DNA of 64,000 nucleotides, from NCBI RefSeq assembly GCF_027530345.1, contig NZ_JAPZQK010000013.1:62001-126000 (forward strand). The letters are read 5' to 3'. This document shows, piece by piece, positions 1 through 10,206 of this stretch. The stretch is from Silanimonas sp. GTDB lineage: Bacteria; Pseudomonadota; Gammaproteobacteria; Xanthomonadales; Xanthomonadaceae. Every line of letters starts with the position of its first letter. Positions within the stretch are counted from its first letter, which is position 1. Both the position numbers and the translations under genes were made by a program. The notes under the pieces were generated by a model, which had not been told where the DNA came from, ran no database searches, and saw nothing but the letters and a program-made list of their open reading frames with translations.

Positions 1-213
1 CACCTTGACGGTGTCGCCGACGCTGACTTCCAGCTCGCCGGCTTCGTTACGGAACTGTTCGATCGGGACGATGCCCTCGGACTTCAGGCCGGCGTTCACG
101 ACGACGACGTCGTTGCGGATCTCGACGACGACGCCCGACACGATGGCGCCCGGCTTCAGCTTGTTGAGCGCGGTCTGGCTCTGTTCGAACAGTTCGGCAA
201 ATGATTCAGTCAT
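1..213 (-). CDS. rpsA: 30S ribosomal protein S1, N-terminal part (truncated by window edge)
   Basis: Reverse translation [71 protein letters not shown] is typical S1; lies downstream of cmk as in other gammaproteobacteria. Confidence 0.95.
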   Translation of the reverse strand, partial: MTESFAELFEQSQTALNKLKPGAIVSGVVVEIRNDVVVVNAGLKSEGIVPIEQFRNEAGELEVSVGDTVKV

Positions 214-376
214 TGGAGTTTCTCTGGTTGGACATCAGGCTTTCGTCCGCATTCCTGCGCGACGCGCCCACCTGCAATGCATCTTGCGATGCGTGGGAAA
301 ACCGGCGTGCGGGATGCGCGCCGGAGCGGTTCTTCGGTACGTGGTCCCGGCGGACGATGCGCGCCGTCGTGGGCCC

Positions 377-1105
377 TCAGGGCCGTCGCATCGATTCGGG
401 AACGAGCGCCAGGACGTGCTGGACCACCTCGCCGATCGACCGACCGGTGGAATCCAGGAAAAGCGCATCGGATGCGGGTTTCAGGGGCGCCACCGCACGG
501 CTGGCATCGCGTTCGTCGCGAGCCGAGATTTCGTGCAGAAGACTGTCGAAATTAACAGAAACTCCCTTTTCCTTCAACTGCTTATGCCGCCGATGGGCGC
601 GCTCTTCGGCGCTGGCGGTCAGGAAGACCTTGAAGGGGGCGTCCGGGAAGATGACCGTCCCCATGTCGCGACCATCGGCCACAAGACCCGGATCGGCGCG
701 GAAACTGCACTGAAGATCGGTCAACGTGCTGCGAACAGGCGGGTGAGCAGCGATCGCGGAGGCCGCGGCACCGGCGGTTTCCATGCGCAGCTGGTGGGTT
801 GCGTCCTTGCCGTTCACCCAGACCTTGGGCTCGCCCTCACCGTCGCCATCGAAGCGGATAACGGTCCGCGATGCGCAAGCGGCCACGGCTTCGGCGTCCG
901 AGAGGTCGATCTGCTCCCAGGCGGCGGCCAGGCCAACCGCGCGATAGAGCGCGCCGGAATCGAGGTAATGCCAGCCGAGCGCATGGGCAACCATGCGGCT
1001 GACGGTGCCCTTGCCCGAACCCGACGGCCCGTCGATGGTGAGGACGGGCGCGGGAGCGCCGGCGGCGGTGGCCGGATCGCGGCCGCGGGAGGTCGAAGGA
1101 CTCAT
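377..1105 (-). CDS. cmk: Cytidylate kinase
   Basis: [43 protein letters not shown]; start chosen at MSPSTSRG (1105) rather than the longer ORF start. Confidence 0.95.
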   Translation of the reverse strand: MSPSTSRGRDPATAAGAPAPVLTIDGPSGSGKGTVSRMVAHALGWHYLDSGALYRAVGLAAAWEQIDLSDAEAVAACASRTVIRFDGDGEGEPKVWVNGKDATHQLRMETAGAAASAIAAHPPVRSTLTDLQCSFRADPGLVADGRDMGTVIFPDAPFKVFLTASAEERAHRRHKQLKEKGVSVNFDSLLHEISARDERDASRAVAPLKPASDALFLDSTGRSIGEVVQHVLALVPESMRRP

Positions 1106-1118
1106 GCGGGGCGGCAGT

Positions 1119-2477
1119 CTACGCGAGTCGCAGCCCGAACCCGACCCCGCGCGCCAGCGCATCGAAGCCCGGGAAGGAGGTCGCGACGTTCGCGACATCA
1201 TCGATGACGACGTCGCCCTCGGTGCACTGGGCCGCAATAGCCAGGCTCATCGCGATGCGGTGGTCGCCTCGGCTGTCGGCCCGACCGCCGCGGAGTCGCC
1301 CGGATCGCGACTCGCTGGGCGTGGCAGCGGCATTCGCAGTGAAGCCGCTGCCGGTGATCACGGAACCGTCAGGCGTCTCGTCAATGACCGCGCCGAGGGC
1401 ACGAAGGCCTGCGGCCATCACTGCGATGCGATCGGACTCCTTCACCCGAAGCTCGGCCGCGCCGCTGACGACGGTCGTGCCTTCGGCGAGCGCAGCGGCC
1501 GTGAACAGGGCCGGGAACTCGTCGATCATGTCGGGAACCAGCGCTTCCGGGATGGCCGCACCACGAAGGCGGGCGGCCCGGACCTCGATGTCGGCGACCG
1601 GCTCGCCACCCTGCTCGCCCGCTGCACGAACCACCAGATCCGCCCCCATCAGGCGCAGCGCCTCGAGGAGCCCCGTGCGTCGCGGATTCACCCCCACCCG
1701 CTCAAGTACCAGGTGCGAGCCGGGAATGACACTGGCGGCCACCAGGAAGAACGCGGCGGAACTGAAGTCAGCCGGGACATCGACCGACGTGGCCCTCAAG
1801 GTCCGACCAGGGCGCAAGGTGGCGATGCCCGGTGCGAAATCGATGTCGGCCCCGAAGGCGGAGAGCATCCGCTCGGTGTAGTCGCGGGTCGGGTGCGGCT
1901 CGCGGACCGTGGTCGGGCCCTCGGCGTAAAGGCCGGAGAGAAGGATCGCGGACTTCACCTGCGCGCTGGCGACAGGGCATTCATAATCAATGCCTTGCAA
2001 CACATTCTTCGCGCGAATTCGCAGCGGCGGCAGGCCGCCTTCGCTGTCGATCCGCGCGCCCATCCGCGCCAAAGGTTCGATGACCCGGCGCATCGGCCGC
2101 TTGCTCAGGGAGGCGTCGCCGACCAGCGTGCTCTCGAAGGCCTGCCCGGCCAGCAGGCCGGCCAGCAGGCGCATGCCGGTACCCGCGTTGCCGCAGTCCA
2201 GGGGCCCCTCGGCGGCCCGGAGGCCGTGCAGCCCGACGCCATGGACGATGCGCTCCCCCTTGGCCAGCACCTCGATCCGCACGCCGAGGCGCTGCAGGAT
2301 CGCGGCCGTTGCGATCGTGTCCTCGCCTTCGAGGAAGCCGGTGACGCGGGTGGTGCCCTCTGCCAGCGCGCCAAGCATCACCGAGCGGTGCGAGACCGAC
2401 TTGTCCCCGGGGACGCGGAGCCGCCCGGTCAGCGGACGGCCCGCGGCAGCGATCCACGTCGCGCTGCCGCCGCTCAT
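1119..2477 (-). CDS. aroA: 3-phosphoshikimate 1-carboxyvinyltransferase (EPSP synthase)
   Basis: [37 protein letters not shown] and [12 protein letters not shown] motifs. Confidence 0.96.
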   Translation of the reverse strand: MSGGSATWIAAAGRPLTGRLRVPGDKSVSHRSVMLGALAEGTTRVTGFLEGEDTIATAAILQRLGVRIEVLAKGERIVHGVGLHGLRAAEGPLDCGNAGTGMRLLAGLLAGQAFESTLVGDASLSKRPMRRVIEPLARMGARIDSEGGLPPLRIRAKNVLQGIDYECPVASAQVKSAILLSGLYAEGPTTVREPHPTRDYTERMLSAFGADIDFAPGIATLRPGRTLRATSVDVPADFSSAAFFLVAASVIPGSHLVLERVGVNPRRTGLLEALRLMGADLVVRAAGEQGGEPVADIEVRAARLRGAAIPEALVPDMIDEFPALFTAAALAEGTTVVSGAAELRVKESDRIAVMAAGLRALGAVIDETPDGSVITGSGFTANAAATPSESRSGRLRGGRADSRGDHRIAMSLAIAAQCTEGDVVIDDVANVATSFPGFDALARGVGFGLRLA

Positions 2478-3676
2478 GCGGAAGCCCCGACGCCAGGCGC
2501 CGACAGTCCGGCTTCGGCCATCACGGCATCAAGCGCCTTCAAGAGCCGGGCGTTCTGCTCGACCTTGCCCACCGTAATACGAAGGCACTGCGGCAGGCCG
2601 TAGCCCCGCATGGGCCGGACCACGATGTCGCGTGCGAGCAGGCCTCGGTCGATGGCGACGGCGGTCTCCGGCGTGCCGAAGTCGACCAGCAGGAAGTTGG
2701 TCTGCGACGGGTGGACGAACCAACCACGCGCCTTCAACTCGATGGCCAAGGCCTCGCGGTTGCCGGCCGTCTCGTGCAGCACGGTGGCGATGTGCGCCTC
2801 GTCCTTCAACGCCGCGGCCGCGGCCGCAAGGCCGGGGCTGTTGACGTTGAAGCTCTCCCGGACGCGCTCCATGACGGCCACGACGCCGGGGTCGGCCACC
2901 AGCACACCAACGCGCAGCGCGGCGAGACCGTGCAGCTTCGAGAAGGTGCGCGTCACCAATAGATTCGGATACTTAAGAAGTAAACTTAAAGCGGATTCGC
3001 ATCCAGGCTGGTCAAGGAACTCCCCGTAAGCCTCGTCGAGCACCACCAGCGTGTCCGGGCCGGCCGCCTGCAGCAGGCGTTCGATCTGGGCCGACGTGAG
3101 CCATGTGCCGGTCGGGTTGTTCGGGTTGGCCAGCATCACCAGGCCGTGGGCTGGCGTCAGGGCGGCGATCATCGCGTCGATGTCGTGGCCGCGCGGCTGG
3201 GTCGAGTGGTCCTTGGGCAGGGCCTCGACCACATCGAGACGGGCGTTGGCGGCTTGCGCGGCCAGCGGGTAGACGGCGAAGCAGTAGCGCGAGACCAGTA
3301 CCGGGCGCTCCGGTCCGGCGAAGACCTGCGCCACCTGCATCAGCAGCTCATGGGTGCCGTTGCCGAGCAGCAGCTGCTCGCGCGGAACCCCGAAGGCCTC
3401 CGCCAGCGCGTGCTTGAGCACGCCGCCGCGCGGGTCCGGGTAGAGCTCGAGCGTATCGAGCTCGGAGCGCAGTGCGGCCATGGCCAGCAGACTGGCGCCC
3501 CAGGCGCTCTCGTTGCCGCCGAGTTCGAGCAACCCGTGCTCACCGGCCTTGTTCCGCAGGGCCACGATGTCATGGCCGGGGTCATAGCTGGCGAGGCCTC
3601 GGATGCCCGGGCTGGCCAGCGCGCTGAAGTCGCGGGCCGGCGCAGGGGCGCCGGCGTCCGTCGGGACGCCCGCCAT
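2474..3676 (-). CDS. hisC: Histidinol-phosphate aminotransferase
   Basis: LGGNESAWGAS, ANPNNPTGTW, DEAYGEF and TRTFSKLHGLAALRVG PLP-aminotransferase motifs; sits in a serC-pheA-hisC-aroA arrangement. Confidence 0.9.
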   Translation of the reverse strand: MAGVPTDAGAPAPARDFSALASPGIRGLASYDPGHDIVALRNKAGEHGLLELGGNESAWGASLLAMAALRSELDTLELYPDPRGGVLKHALAEAFGVPREQLLLGNGTHELLMQVAQVFAGPERPVLVSRYCFAVYPLAAQAANARLDVVEALPKDHSTQPRGHDIDAMIAALTPAHGLVMLANPNNPTGTWLTSAQIERLLQAAGPDTLVVLDEAYGEFLDQPGCESALSLLLKYPNLLVTRTFSKLHGLAALRVGVLVADPGVVAVMERVRESFNVNSPGLAAAAAALKDEAHIATVLHETAGNREALAIELKARGWFVHPSQTNFLLVDFGTPETAVAIDRGLLARDIVVRPMRGYGLPQCLRITVGKVEQNARLLKALDAVMAEAGLSAPGVGASA

Positions 3677-4794
3677 CAGAGCACCGCCACCGGGTAGCTG
3701 CCCAGGATCTTCACGGTCGAAGCGAACGCCCCGAGCTGCTGCAGTGCTGCCTGCATCTCCGGCTGGTCCACGTGGCCCGAGACGTCGATGAAGAAGGCGT
3801 ACTCCCAGCGCCGGGTGTGCGCCGGGCGGGACTCGATGCGGTTCAGCGACAGGCCGACGTCGGCGAAGGGCTTGAGGATGCCGAACAGCGCGCCCGGCTG
3901 GTCGTTGACGAAAACCAGCAGCGAGGTGCGGTCATGGCCACAAGTCGGGAGCAGTTCGCGGCCGAGCACGAGGAAGCGCGTGGTGTTGTCGGCGCGGTCG
4001 TTGGCCGGGCCAGCGATCGTCTTCAGGCCATACACGTGGCCCGCCGACTCGCCCGCCAGCGCAGCCGCATCATCGGCATTGCGGGCGCGGCGGGCCGCGT
4101 CGGCATTGCTCGGCGTCGGTACCAGTTCGGCCTTCGGGAGATTCGCGCGCAGCCACGCCTTGCACTGGGCCAGCGATTGCGGGTGCGCGTAAACGCGCTC
4201 GATGTCCTCGATGCGGCCGGTGCGCCCCAGAAGGTACTGGTGGATGCCCAGCTCGACCTCGCCGCAGATCTTCAGCGAGGAGGTCAGGAACATGTCCAGC
4301 GTCGACTGGATCGTGCCCTGCCCCGAGTTCTCGACCGGCACCACGCCGAAATCGGCATTGCCGGCGTCGACCTCCTGGAACACTTCCTCGATGCTGGCGA
4401 GCGGCAGGCCCTTGGCCGAATGGCCGAAGTGCTTGTGCACGGCCTGCTGCGAAAAAGTGCCTTCCGGGCCGAGGTAGCCGACTTTCAGCGGCTCCTGCTG
4501 GGCCAGGCAGGCCGACATGATTTCGCGGAAGAGGCGCACCAGCACCTCGTCCGCCAGCGGCCCCTCGTTGCGGTCGACGACGCGGCGCAACACCTGCGCC
4601 TCGCGCTCGGGGCGGTAGTAGTCGACGGCGGCCTTCAGCGGGCCCTTGGCCCGACCGACCTGCTGCGCCCAGCGGGCGCGCTCGGCGATCAGCTGCTGGA
4701 TGGTCTCGTCGATCCCGTCGATGCGGGCCCGGACCTGGCCGAGGTCGAGCGGCACACCGCCCTCCCCGGCCGTCGTTTGCGGTTCGTCAGCCAT
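3676..4794 (-). CDS. pheA: Chorismate mutase / prephenate dehydratase (P-protein)
   Basis: N-terminal chorismate mutase helix, VGYLGPEGTFSQQAVHKHFG, PVENSGQGTIQSTLD and ACT-like C-terminus with LNRIESRPAHTRRWEYAFFID. Confidence 0.95.
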   Translation of the reverse strand: MADEPQTTAGEGGVPLDLGQVRARIDGIDETIQQLIAERARWAQQVGRAKGPLKAAVDYYRPEREAQVLRRVVDRNEGPLADEVLVRLFREIMSACLAQQEPLKVGYLGPEGTFSQQAVHKHFGHSAKGLPLASIEEVFQEVDAGNADFGVVPVENSGQGTIQSTLDMFLTSSLKICGEVELGIHQYLLGRTGRIEDIERVYAHPQSLAQCKAWLRANLPKAELVPTPSNADAARRARNADDAAALAGESAGHVYGLKTIAGPANDRADNTTRFLVLGRELLPTCGHDRTSLLVFVNDQPGALFGILKPFADVGLSLNRIESRPAHTRRWEYAFFIDVSGHVDQPEMQAALQQLGAFASTVKILGSYPVAVL

Positions 4795-4797
4795 GGC

Positions 4798-5883
4798 TCA
4801 CCCGTGCCGCTTGGCGAAGTCGCCCATGAAGTCGACCAGGGCGGCCACGGCCTCGTACGGCAGCGCGTTGTAGATCGAGGCGCGCATGCCACCGAGGTCG
4901 CGATGGCCCTTCAGCGCCAGCAGGCCGGCAGCCTCCGATTCCTTCAGGAAGGCAGCGTCGAGCGCGGCGTCCTTCAGCATGAAGGGCACATTCATCAGCG
5001 AGCGCGCGTCCAGCGCCACCGGGTTGCGGTAGAAGCCGCCGCTGCCGTCGATGGCGGTGTACAGGGCTTCGGCCTTGCGGCGGTTGTTGGCTTCGAAGGT
5101 GGCGAGGCCTCCCTGCTCCAGCATCCACTCGAAGACGAGGCCGGCGAGGTACCAGCTGAACGTCGGCGGCGTGTTGAGCATCGAGCCCTGCGCCGCGTGC
5201 TCCTTGTAGCTGAGGATCTTCGCGCGCGGCTGGCCGGCCCGCTCCAGCAGGTCCTTGCGGACCACCATCACCACGAGGCCCGAGGGCCCGATGTTTTTCT
5301 GAGCGCCGGCGTAGATGACGCCGTACTTCGAAACATCGATCGGGCGCGACAGGATCGACGAGCTGAAATCGGCCACCAGCGGCACGCCGCCGGTGTCGAT
5401 GGCATCGGCGAACTCGACGCCATGGATCGTCTCGTTGGCCACGAGATGCACGTAGGCGGCCGACGGATCGATCGCATAGCTGCCCGGCGCCGGCAACGTG
5501 GTGTACGTCGACGCAGCGGTATCGGCGATGACGCTCACGGCTGCATGGGGCTTGGCCTCGCTGGCGGCCTTCTTGCTCCAGGCGCCGGTGACGAGGTAAT
5601 CGGCACGCTGGCCGGCGGCGGCCAGGTTCATCGGCAGCAGGGCGAAGTGCGTGGTCGCGCCGCCCTGCAGGAACAGCACGGCGTAGTCGTCGGGGACGCC
5701 CATAAGCGCGCGGAGGTCAGCCTCGGCCTTCTCGGCGAGGGCGATGAACGCCTTGCCGCGGTGCGACACTTCCATCACCGAGGCGCGCTCACCACCCCAC
5801 TCGAGCAGTTCGGCCTGCGCCCGGCGCAGCACCGGCTCCGGAAGGACGGCCGGACCGGCACTGAAATTGAATCCCCGCGACAT
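4798..5883 (-). CDS. serC: Phosphoserine aminotransferase
   Basis: MSRGFNFSAGPAVLPEPVL, VADFSSSILSRPIDVSKYGVIYAGAQKNIGPSGL; start re-placed to 5883. Confidence 0.95.
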   Translation of the reverse strand: MSRGFNFSAGPAVLPEPVLRRAQAELLEWGGERASVMEVSHRGKAFIALAEKAEADLRALMGVPDDYAVLFLQGGATTHFALLPMNLAAAGQRADYLVTGAWSKKAASEAKPHAAVSVIADTAASTYTTLPAPGSYAIDPSAAYVHLVANETIHGVEFADAIDTGGVPLVADFSSSILSRPIDVSKYGVIYAGAQKNIGPSGLVVMVVRKDLLERAGQPRAKILSYKEHAAQGSMLNTPPTFSWYLAGLVFEWMLEQGGLATFEANNRRKAEALYTAIDGSGGFYRNPVALDARSLMNVPFMLKDAALDAAFLKESEAAGLLALKGHRDLGGMRASIYNALPYEAVAALVDFMGDFAKRHG

Positions 5884-5972
5884 CACCACACCTCCCATGG
5901 ACGAAAGAACGACGCTAGCACGCGTCGACATTCCGTCGACAGTAGGCAAGGGAATTAGAGTCGAATCTCGAA

Positions 5973-5988
5973 ATGCCCGTTTGGGCAT
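5973..5988 (-). terminator. Weak candidate hairpin between FHA gene and serC
   Basis: atgccc-gttt-gggcat stem-loop; reading on the minus strand it is followed by a short TTTCG tract. Confidence 0.3.
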
Positions 5989-6003
5989 CAAGCGGCTGCG
6001 GGA

Positions 6004-6858
6004 TCAACCCTTCGGCGCGTAGACGAAGAAGGCCGTCAGGGCGGCGGCCAGCGCGGCCGCGGCGGCGACCAAGAGGTACAGGCCGCTGAGGTCGCGTTTC
6101 GCCACCGGCGTCGCCGGGGCCGGATGCGGCACGTTGATCGATGGCAAGGAGGTCGGCGTCGAGGTGTCGCGGCGCGCCGGCACCGGTGTATCGCCCGCCT
6201 CGCCGCCCTTGCCGAGACCAGGAGCCTCGAGGATGAATCGTTGGTCGCCGAGTTCCAACTGGTCGCCCTGCGCCAGCACCGCGGCCCGGACCGCATGCCC
6301 GTTCACCCGCACCACCGCGGTCGGTGACAGCGTGCGGAGCACCGCCACGCCATCCTCGATGTCGATTTGCGCGTGCCGGTCCTGCAGGCCGGCCCCGTCG
6401 AGGCGGACATCGCTCCCCGCACCACGCCCCAGCACGCGTGGCGACGCCAGCGGCAGCGAGCGGCCGAACCACGCACCGCTGAGGCCCCGCAATGACGCCC
6501 TCGCGACACCGGACGCGAGGCCATCGTCGGGTGCCCGGTGGCGGCTCGGCATCTCGGGGCTTGCGGGTGCCGGCGGCGGCTGGTCCGATTCCACCCGAAC
6601 CTGCACGCCAGCGAGGCACACGAGGTCGCCGGCGCGGAGGAAGGCGATGCGCTTCACGGGCCGGGCGTTGACGATCACCGTGGCTTCCTGCGGCACGGTC
6701 AGCCAGCTGCCGCGCCGGCCGGTCGCGAACACGGCGTGCAAGGGCGAAAGACCCGCGATGGCGACGGTCGTCCCGCCCCCCGCGGCGCTTCCCACGCCGA
6801 CCTGTCCGTGTTCGAGATTGACCGCGGCATGCTCGCCGTTCGGAAACGTCAGTCGCAT
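6004..6858 (-). CDS. FHA-domain protein with C-terminal membrane anchor
   Basis: Two FHA-like segments (VGVGSAAGGGTTVAIAGLSPLHAVF; LPLASPRVLGRGAGSDVRLDGAGLQDRHAQIDIEDG...VRVNGHAV) and a C-terminal hydrophobic helix. Confidence 0.7.
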   Translation of the reverse strand: MRLTFPNGEHAAVNLEHGQVGVGSAAGGGTTVAIAGLSPLHAVFATGRRGSWLTVPQEATVIVNARPVKRIAFLRAGDLVCLAGVQVRVESDQPPPAPASPEMPSRHRAPDDGLASGVARASLRGLSGAWFGRSLPLASPRVLGRGAGSDVRLDGAGLQDRHAQIDIEDGVAVLRTLSPTAVVRVNGHAVRAAVLAQGDQLELGDQRFILEAPGLGKGGEAGDTPVPARRDTSTPTSLPSINVPHPAPATPVAKRDLSGLYLLVAAAAALAAALTAFFVYAPKG

Positions 6859-6949
6859 TGGGCCTCCTGCGCGGCGAAAGGTAACACAGGCTTCACGGGC
6901 TGGCCGGCGCGCCACGGCATGGCACAGAATCGCGGGCCAGGAGGGTCCC

Positions 6950-7225
6950 ATGACCGACATCGACATCCGCCGCAGCCATGCGGTTCCGTTGAAGGAAGCG
7001 AAAGCGAAGGTGGAGCGCATCGCCGAACGCATCGCCGAGCGCTTCGACGTGGACTACGGCTGGAAGGGCAACACCCTGCTGTTCACCCGCAGCGGCGTGG
7101 AAGGGCAGATCGCGGTGAGCGCGAAAGAGGTGCACGTCATGGTGCGGCTCGGCTTCCTGCTGTTCGCGCTGAAGGGCTCGATCGAGCGCGAGATCGACCG
7201 CGTGATCGAAGAGCAGTTCCGCTGA
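6950..7225 (+). CDS. Polyhydroxyalkanoic acid system family protein (PHA_gran_rgn-like)
   Basis: MTDIDIRRSHAVPLKEAKAKVERIAERIAERFDVDYGWKGNTLLFTRSGVEGQIAVSAKEVHVMVRLGFL; strong SD aggaggg upstream. Confidence 0.8.
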   Translation: MTDIDIRRSHAVPLKEAKAKVERIAERIAERFDVDYGWKGNTLLFTRSGVEGQIAVSAKEVHVMVRLGFLLFALKGSIEREIDRVIEEQFR

Positions 7226-7247
7226 AGCCGGACTTCGCCGCCACCGC

Positions 7248-7967
7248 CTAGGGGCGGAAGGGATCCGGGTCACCGGCGAACAGGCGGCGGCTGACCTCGC
7301 CTTCGCCGCGCGCCACGCGGTCGAGGAAGCGGTCGGCGCCGTCGAGCTTCGCGAAGGCGTCGAAGCCCCGCTCGAGGAAGCCCTGCAATTCCGAGAGCCC
7401 GGCGGCCCGCGCCGGCAGCCGCGAGGCGCGAAGCAGGCGATGGACGCCGTGGCGCTGCACGGCCGCGTCGAGACTCCGCCCCACCGACACCACCAGCGCG
7501 ATCTGCCGACGGCGCAGACGCGGCTGGCCGGCTTCGCGGTAGACCTCGGCGTAACGCACCGCATCCAGCTTCGACAGTCGACGGCGGTCCATGGCCCGCA
7601 CCATGCGCAGGTCGAGCGCGTGGCTCAGCACATGCAGCTCGATGGCGTCGCGCGCGGCGCGCAGCATGGTTTCCGGCAGCAGGTGGACCATGATCGGCAT
7701 GATCCGGTCGACGTCGCGGTCGCGGCCACTGAAGTCGCGGTCGGCGTAGAGGTCGCTCAGGAAGAACCGCCCAGCCGCGTGCATCTGCGGGTCCGCCAGA
7801 ACGTCTGCGAAGCTGCGCTCCAGCCGCTGCGTCTGCCAGGCGCGCAGCACCGCGAGCCGCGGCGAGGTGTTCTCCTTTCGCACGGGCTGGAACGCTTCCG
7901 CACGCCAGTGTAGGCGGCGCGCGATGGCGGATTTCAGTCGGGCGCGATGGTGGGCGTCGTCGGTCAT
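7248..7967 (-). CDS. FFLEELY-motif-like protein of unknown function
   Basis: MHAAGRFFLSDLYADRDFSGRDRDVDRIMPIMVHLLPETML resembles the FFLEELY family. Confidence 0.6.
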   Translation of the reverse strand: MTDDAHHRARLKSAIARRLHWRAEAFQPVRKENTSPRLAVLRAWQTQRLERSFADVLADPQMHAAGRFFLSDLYADRDFSGRDRDVDRIMPIMVHLLPETMLRAARDAIELHVLSHALDLRMVRAMDRRRLSKLDAVRYAEVYREAGQPRLRRRQIALVVSVGRSLDAAVQRHGVHRLLRASRLPARAAGLSELQGFLERGFDAFAKLDGADRFLDRVARGEGEVSRRLFAGDPDPFRP

Positions 7968-8080
7968 GGTGGCGGGCAGCCGTCGGGACACCGATCATGC
8001 GGCGGCCGTGACGCAGGCGCCAGAACGGCACCCCGGGTTCGTGGGTAGAATCGGGGAGTTTCTTCACCGTCTGCGAATCG

Positions 8081-9358
8081 ATGCTCGTCGTCCAGCCTGC
8101 CCAACCCCGAACGCCCAGCCAGGGCCGCATCGGCCTCGCCATCGCCGGTGGCGGCCCGACCGGGGGGATGTACGAGCTCGGCGCCCTTCGTGCGCTCGAC
8201 CGTGCCATCGAGGGCCTGGACCTCACGCGACTCGACTGCTACGTCGGCGTGAGTTCCGGCGCCTTCATCGCCGCCGGCCTCGCGAACCGCCTCAGCACCG
8301 AGGAGATGTGCCGGATCTTCCTCACCGGCGACGCCGACGTCCACTTCAGGCCGGAGATGTTCCTGAAACCGGCCATCGGCGAGTACCTGCGCCGGGCGGC
8401 CAGCGCACCGAGCCTGCTGTTGAACTGGGCCCGTGAGTCGCTCGCCGACCCCGCCAACGCCTCGCTGGGCGAACTGCTGACGCGGATGGGCGGCGTTATC
8501 CCGAATGGCCTCTTCGACAACACCGATGTCGAGACCTTCCTGCGCCGCCTGTTCACGACCCAAGGGCGCAGCAACGACTTCCGCGAACTCGACCGCCCGC
8601 TCTACGTGGTCGCCGTCGACCTCGACAGCGGCAAAGCCGTGCGCTTCGGTTCGCGCGACTGGGACGACGTTCCGATCTCGCGCGCCGTGCAGGCCAGCGC
8701 CGCCCTGCCCGGCCTGTACCCGCCGGTCTGCATCCGCGACCACCACTTCGTGGACGGTGCCCTGCGGCGCACGATGCACGCCTCGGTGGCGCTCGACAAA
8801 GGCATCGACCTGCTGCTGGGCGTGAACCCCTTCGTTCCGTTCAACGCCAGCCGCGGCGGCAAGCGTCCCGCCGGCCTCGACCGCCTCGCCGAAGGCGGCC
8901 TGCCGGTCGTGCTGTCGCAGACCTTCCGCACCTTGCTGCAGTCGCGCGTGCAGGTCGGGCTCGAGAAGTACGCCCGCCAGTACCCGGACACCGACCAGGT
9001 CGTCATGGAGCCGGACGAGGACGATGGCGAGATGTTCTTCACCAGCGTCTTCAGCTACGACAACCGCGTGAAGGTTTGTGAGTACGCCTTCCGCGCCACG
9101 CTGAAAGACCTGCGCGAGCGCCGTGAGCAGTTGGGGCCGATGTTCGCCCGCCACGGCTTGCGGTTGCGCGACGAGATCCTCGATGCGCGCCACCTGTCGA
9201 TCCTGGATGGCGTCGGGCGCCGTCGCCCGCAAACCGAAACCACGGCCCGGCTGCGTCGCTCGCTCGACGACGTCGAGGCCATGCTGCAGCGCGAGGCGGC
9301 CCCGGCGAAGCGGGCCACCACGCGGCGGCGCGCCAGTTCGCGCAAGGCGCGTCCCTGA
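8081..9358 (+). CDS. Patatin-like phospholipase
   Basis: Oxyanion AIAGGGPTGGMYELGALRAL, nucleophile GVSSG, catalytic Asp in FVDGALRR. Confidence 0.88.
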   Translation: MLVVQPAQPRTPSQGRIGLAIAGGGPTGGMYELGALRALDRAIEGLDLTRLDCYVGVSSGAFIAAGLANRLSTEEMCRIFLTGDADVHFRPEMFLKPAIGEYLRRAASAPSLLLNWARESLADPANASLGELLTRMGGVIPNGLFDNTDVETFLRRLFTTQGRSNDFRELDRPLYVVAVDLDSGKAVRFGSRDWDDVPISRAVQASAALPGLYPPVCIRDHHFVDGALRRTMHASVALDKGIDLLLGVNPFVPFNASRGGKRPAGLDRLAEGGLPVVLSQTFRTLLQSRVQVGLEKYARQYPDTDQVVMEPDEDDGEMFFTSVFSYDNRVKVCEYAFRATLKDLRERREQLGPMFARHGLRLRDEILDARHLSILDGVGRRRPQTETTARLRRSLDDVEAMLQREAAPAKRATTRRRASSRKARP

Positions 9359-9439
9359 GCGCAGCTCTGGTGTGAATGCTCTAGGCACGCTCCCGAGACT
9401 GCGAGCACATCACGCTCACCCAAGGTGCAGGAAAGGCTC

Positions 9440-10051
9440 ATGGCCAAGCTGAAAAAGACGACCCGCAAGTCCCCCTCGGCCGCGGCGTCCAACGCCGACC
9501 TCCAAGCCAAGGCCGAGCAGCTCTCCCGCGGCCTTGCCGATTCGGCCCAGCAGATCTGGCTGGCCGGCGTCGGTGCGTTCCAGCGCGCCCAGCACGAAGG
9601 CTCGAAGCTGTTCGATGCCCTCGTCAAGGAAGGCTCCACGATCGAAACGGCGACCCGCAAGCTGGCCACCGGCCGCGTCGATGCGGTCCGTGACGCCGTC
9701 GAAGAGCGCGTGGGCACCGTCCGCGAGCGCGCCGTCGACACTTGGGACCGCCTCGAGAAGGTGTTCGAAGAGCGCGTGCAGCGCGCCCTGACCCGCCTCG
9801 GCGTGCCGAGCCGCGAGGACCTCGTCGAGCTCACCGAGCGCGTCGACCAGCTCACCCGCGCCCTGAAGCAGCGTGGCGCCGCTCCGGCCGCCAAGGCCCC
9901 GGCCAAGGCCGCGAAGAAGGCCGCCGCGAAGCCCGCCAAGAAGGCGGCCAAGCCGGTGAAGAAGGCGAGCACCAAGGCCGCCGCCAAGCCGGCCAAGGCC
10001 CGCAAGGCCGCGCTCGCGCCGATCGCTGCTCCCGACGCGCCGCAGGGCTGA
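9440..10051 (+). CDS. Phasin-family (granule-associated) protein with Lys/Ala-rich C-terminal tail
   Basis: QQIWLAGVGAFQRAQHEGSKLFDALVKEG phasin motif; AKAAKKAAAKPAKKAAKPVKKA PhaF-like tail. Confidence 0.8.
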   Translation: MAKLKKTTRKSPSAAASNADLQAKAEQLSRGLADSAQQIWLAGVGAFQRAQHEGSKLFDALVKEGSTIETATRKLATGRVDAVRDAVEERVGTVRERAVDTWDRLEKVFEERVQRALTRLGVPSREDLVELTERVDQLTRALKQRGAAPAAKAPAKAAKKAAAKPAKKAAKPVKKASTKAAAKPAKARKAALAPIAAPDAPQG

Positions 10052-10128
10052 ACCCGGTTTCGCCCGCCGTCCTGGGGACGTAGGCTCCCTCCCCGCACAC
10101 GGCCCCCGGATCGCGGGCACCCAAATGA

Positions 10129-10157
10129 CACGACGCCCCCGGGCGTCGTGTTTTTTT
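10129..10157 (+). terminator. Rho-independent terminator after the phasin gene
   Basis: cacgacgccc-cc-gggcgtcgtg followed by ttttttt. Confidence 0.85.
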
Positions 10158-10206
10158 GTGCCCATCGGCGGGCTACCCTCTGCGCCTGTTCCAACTGCGG
10201 GTCCCC

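Noticed and set aside
3772-5958. 728-aa plus-strand ORF over pheA/serC (and similar large antisense ORFs over other genes)
   Set aside because: Antisense to clear pheA and serC; composition typical of GC-rich spurious frames
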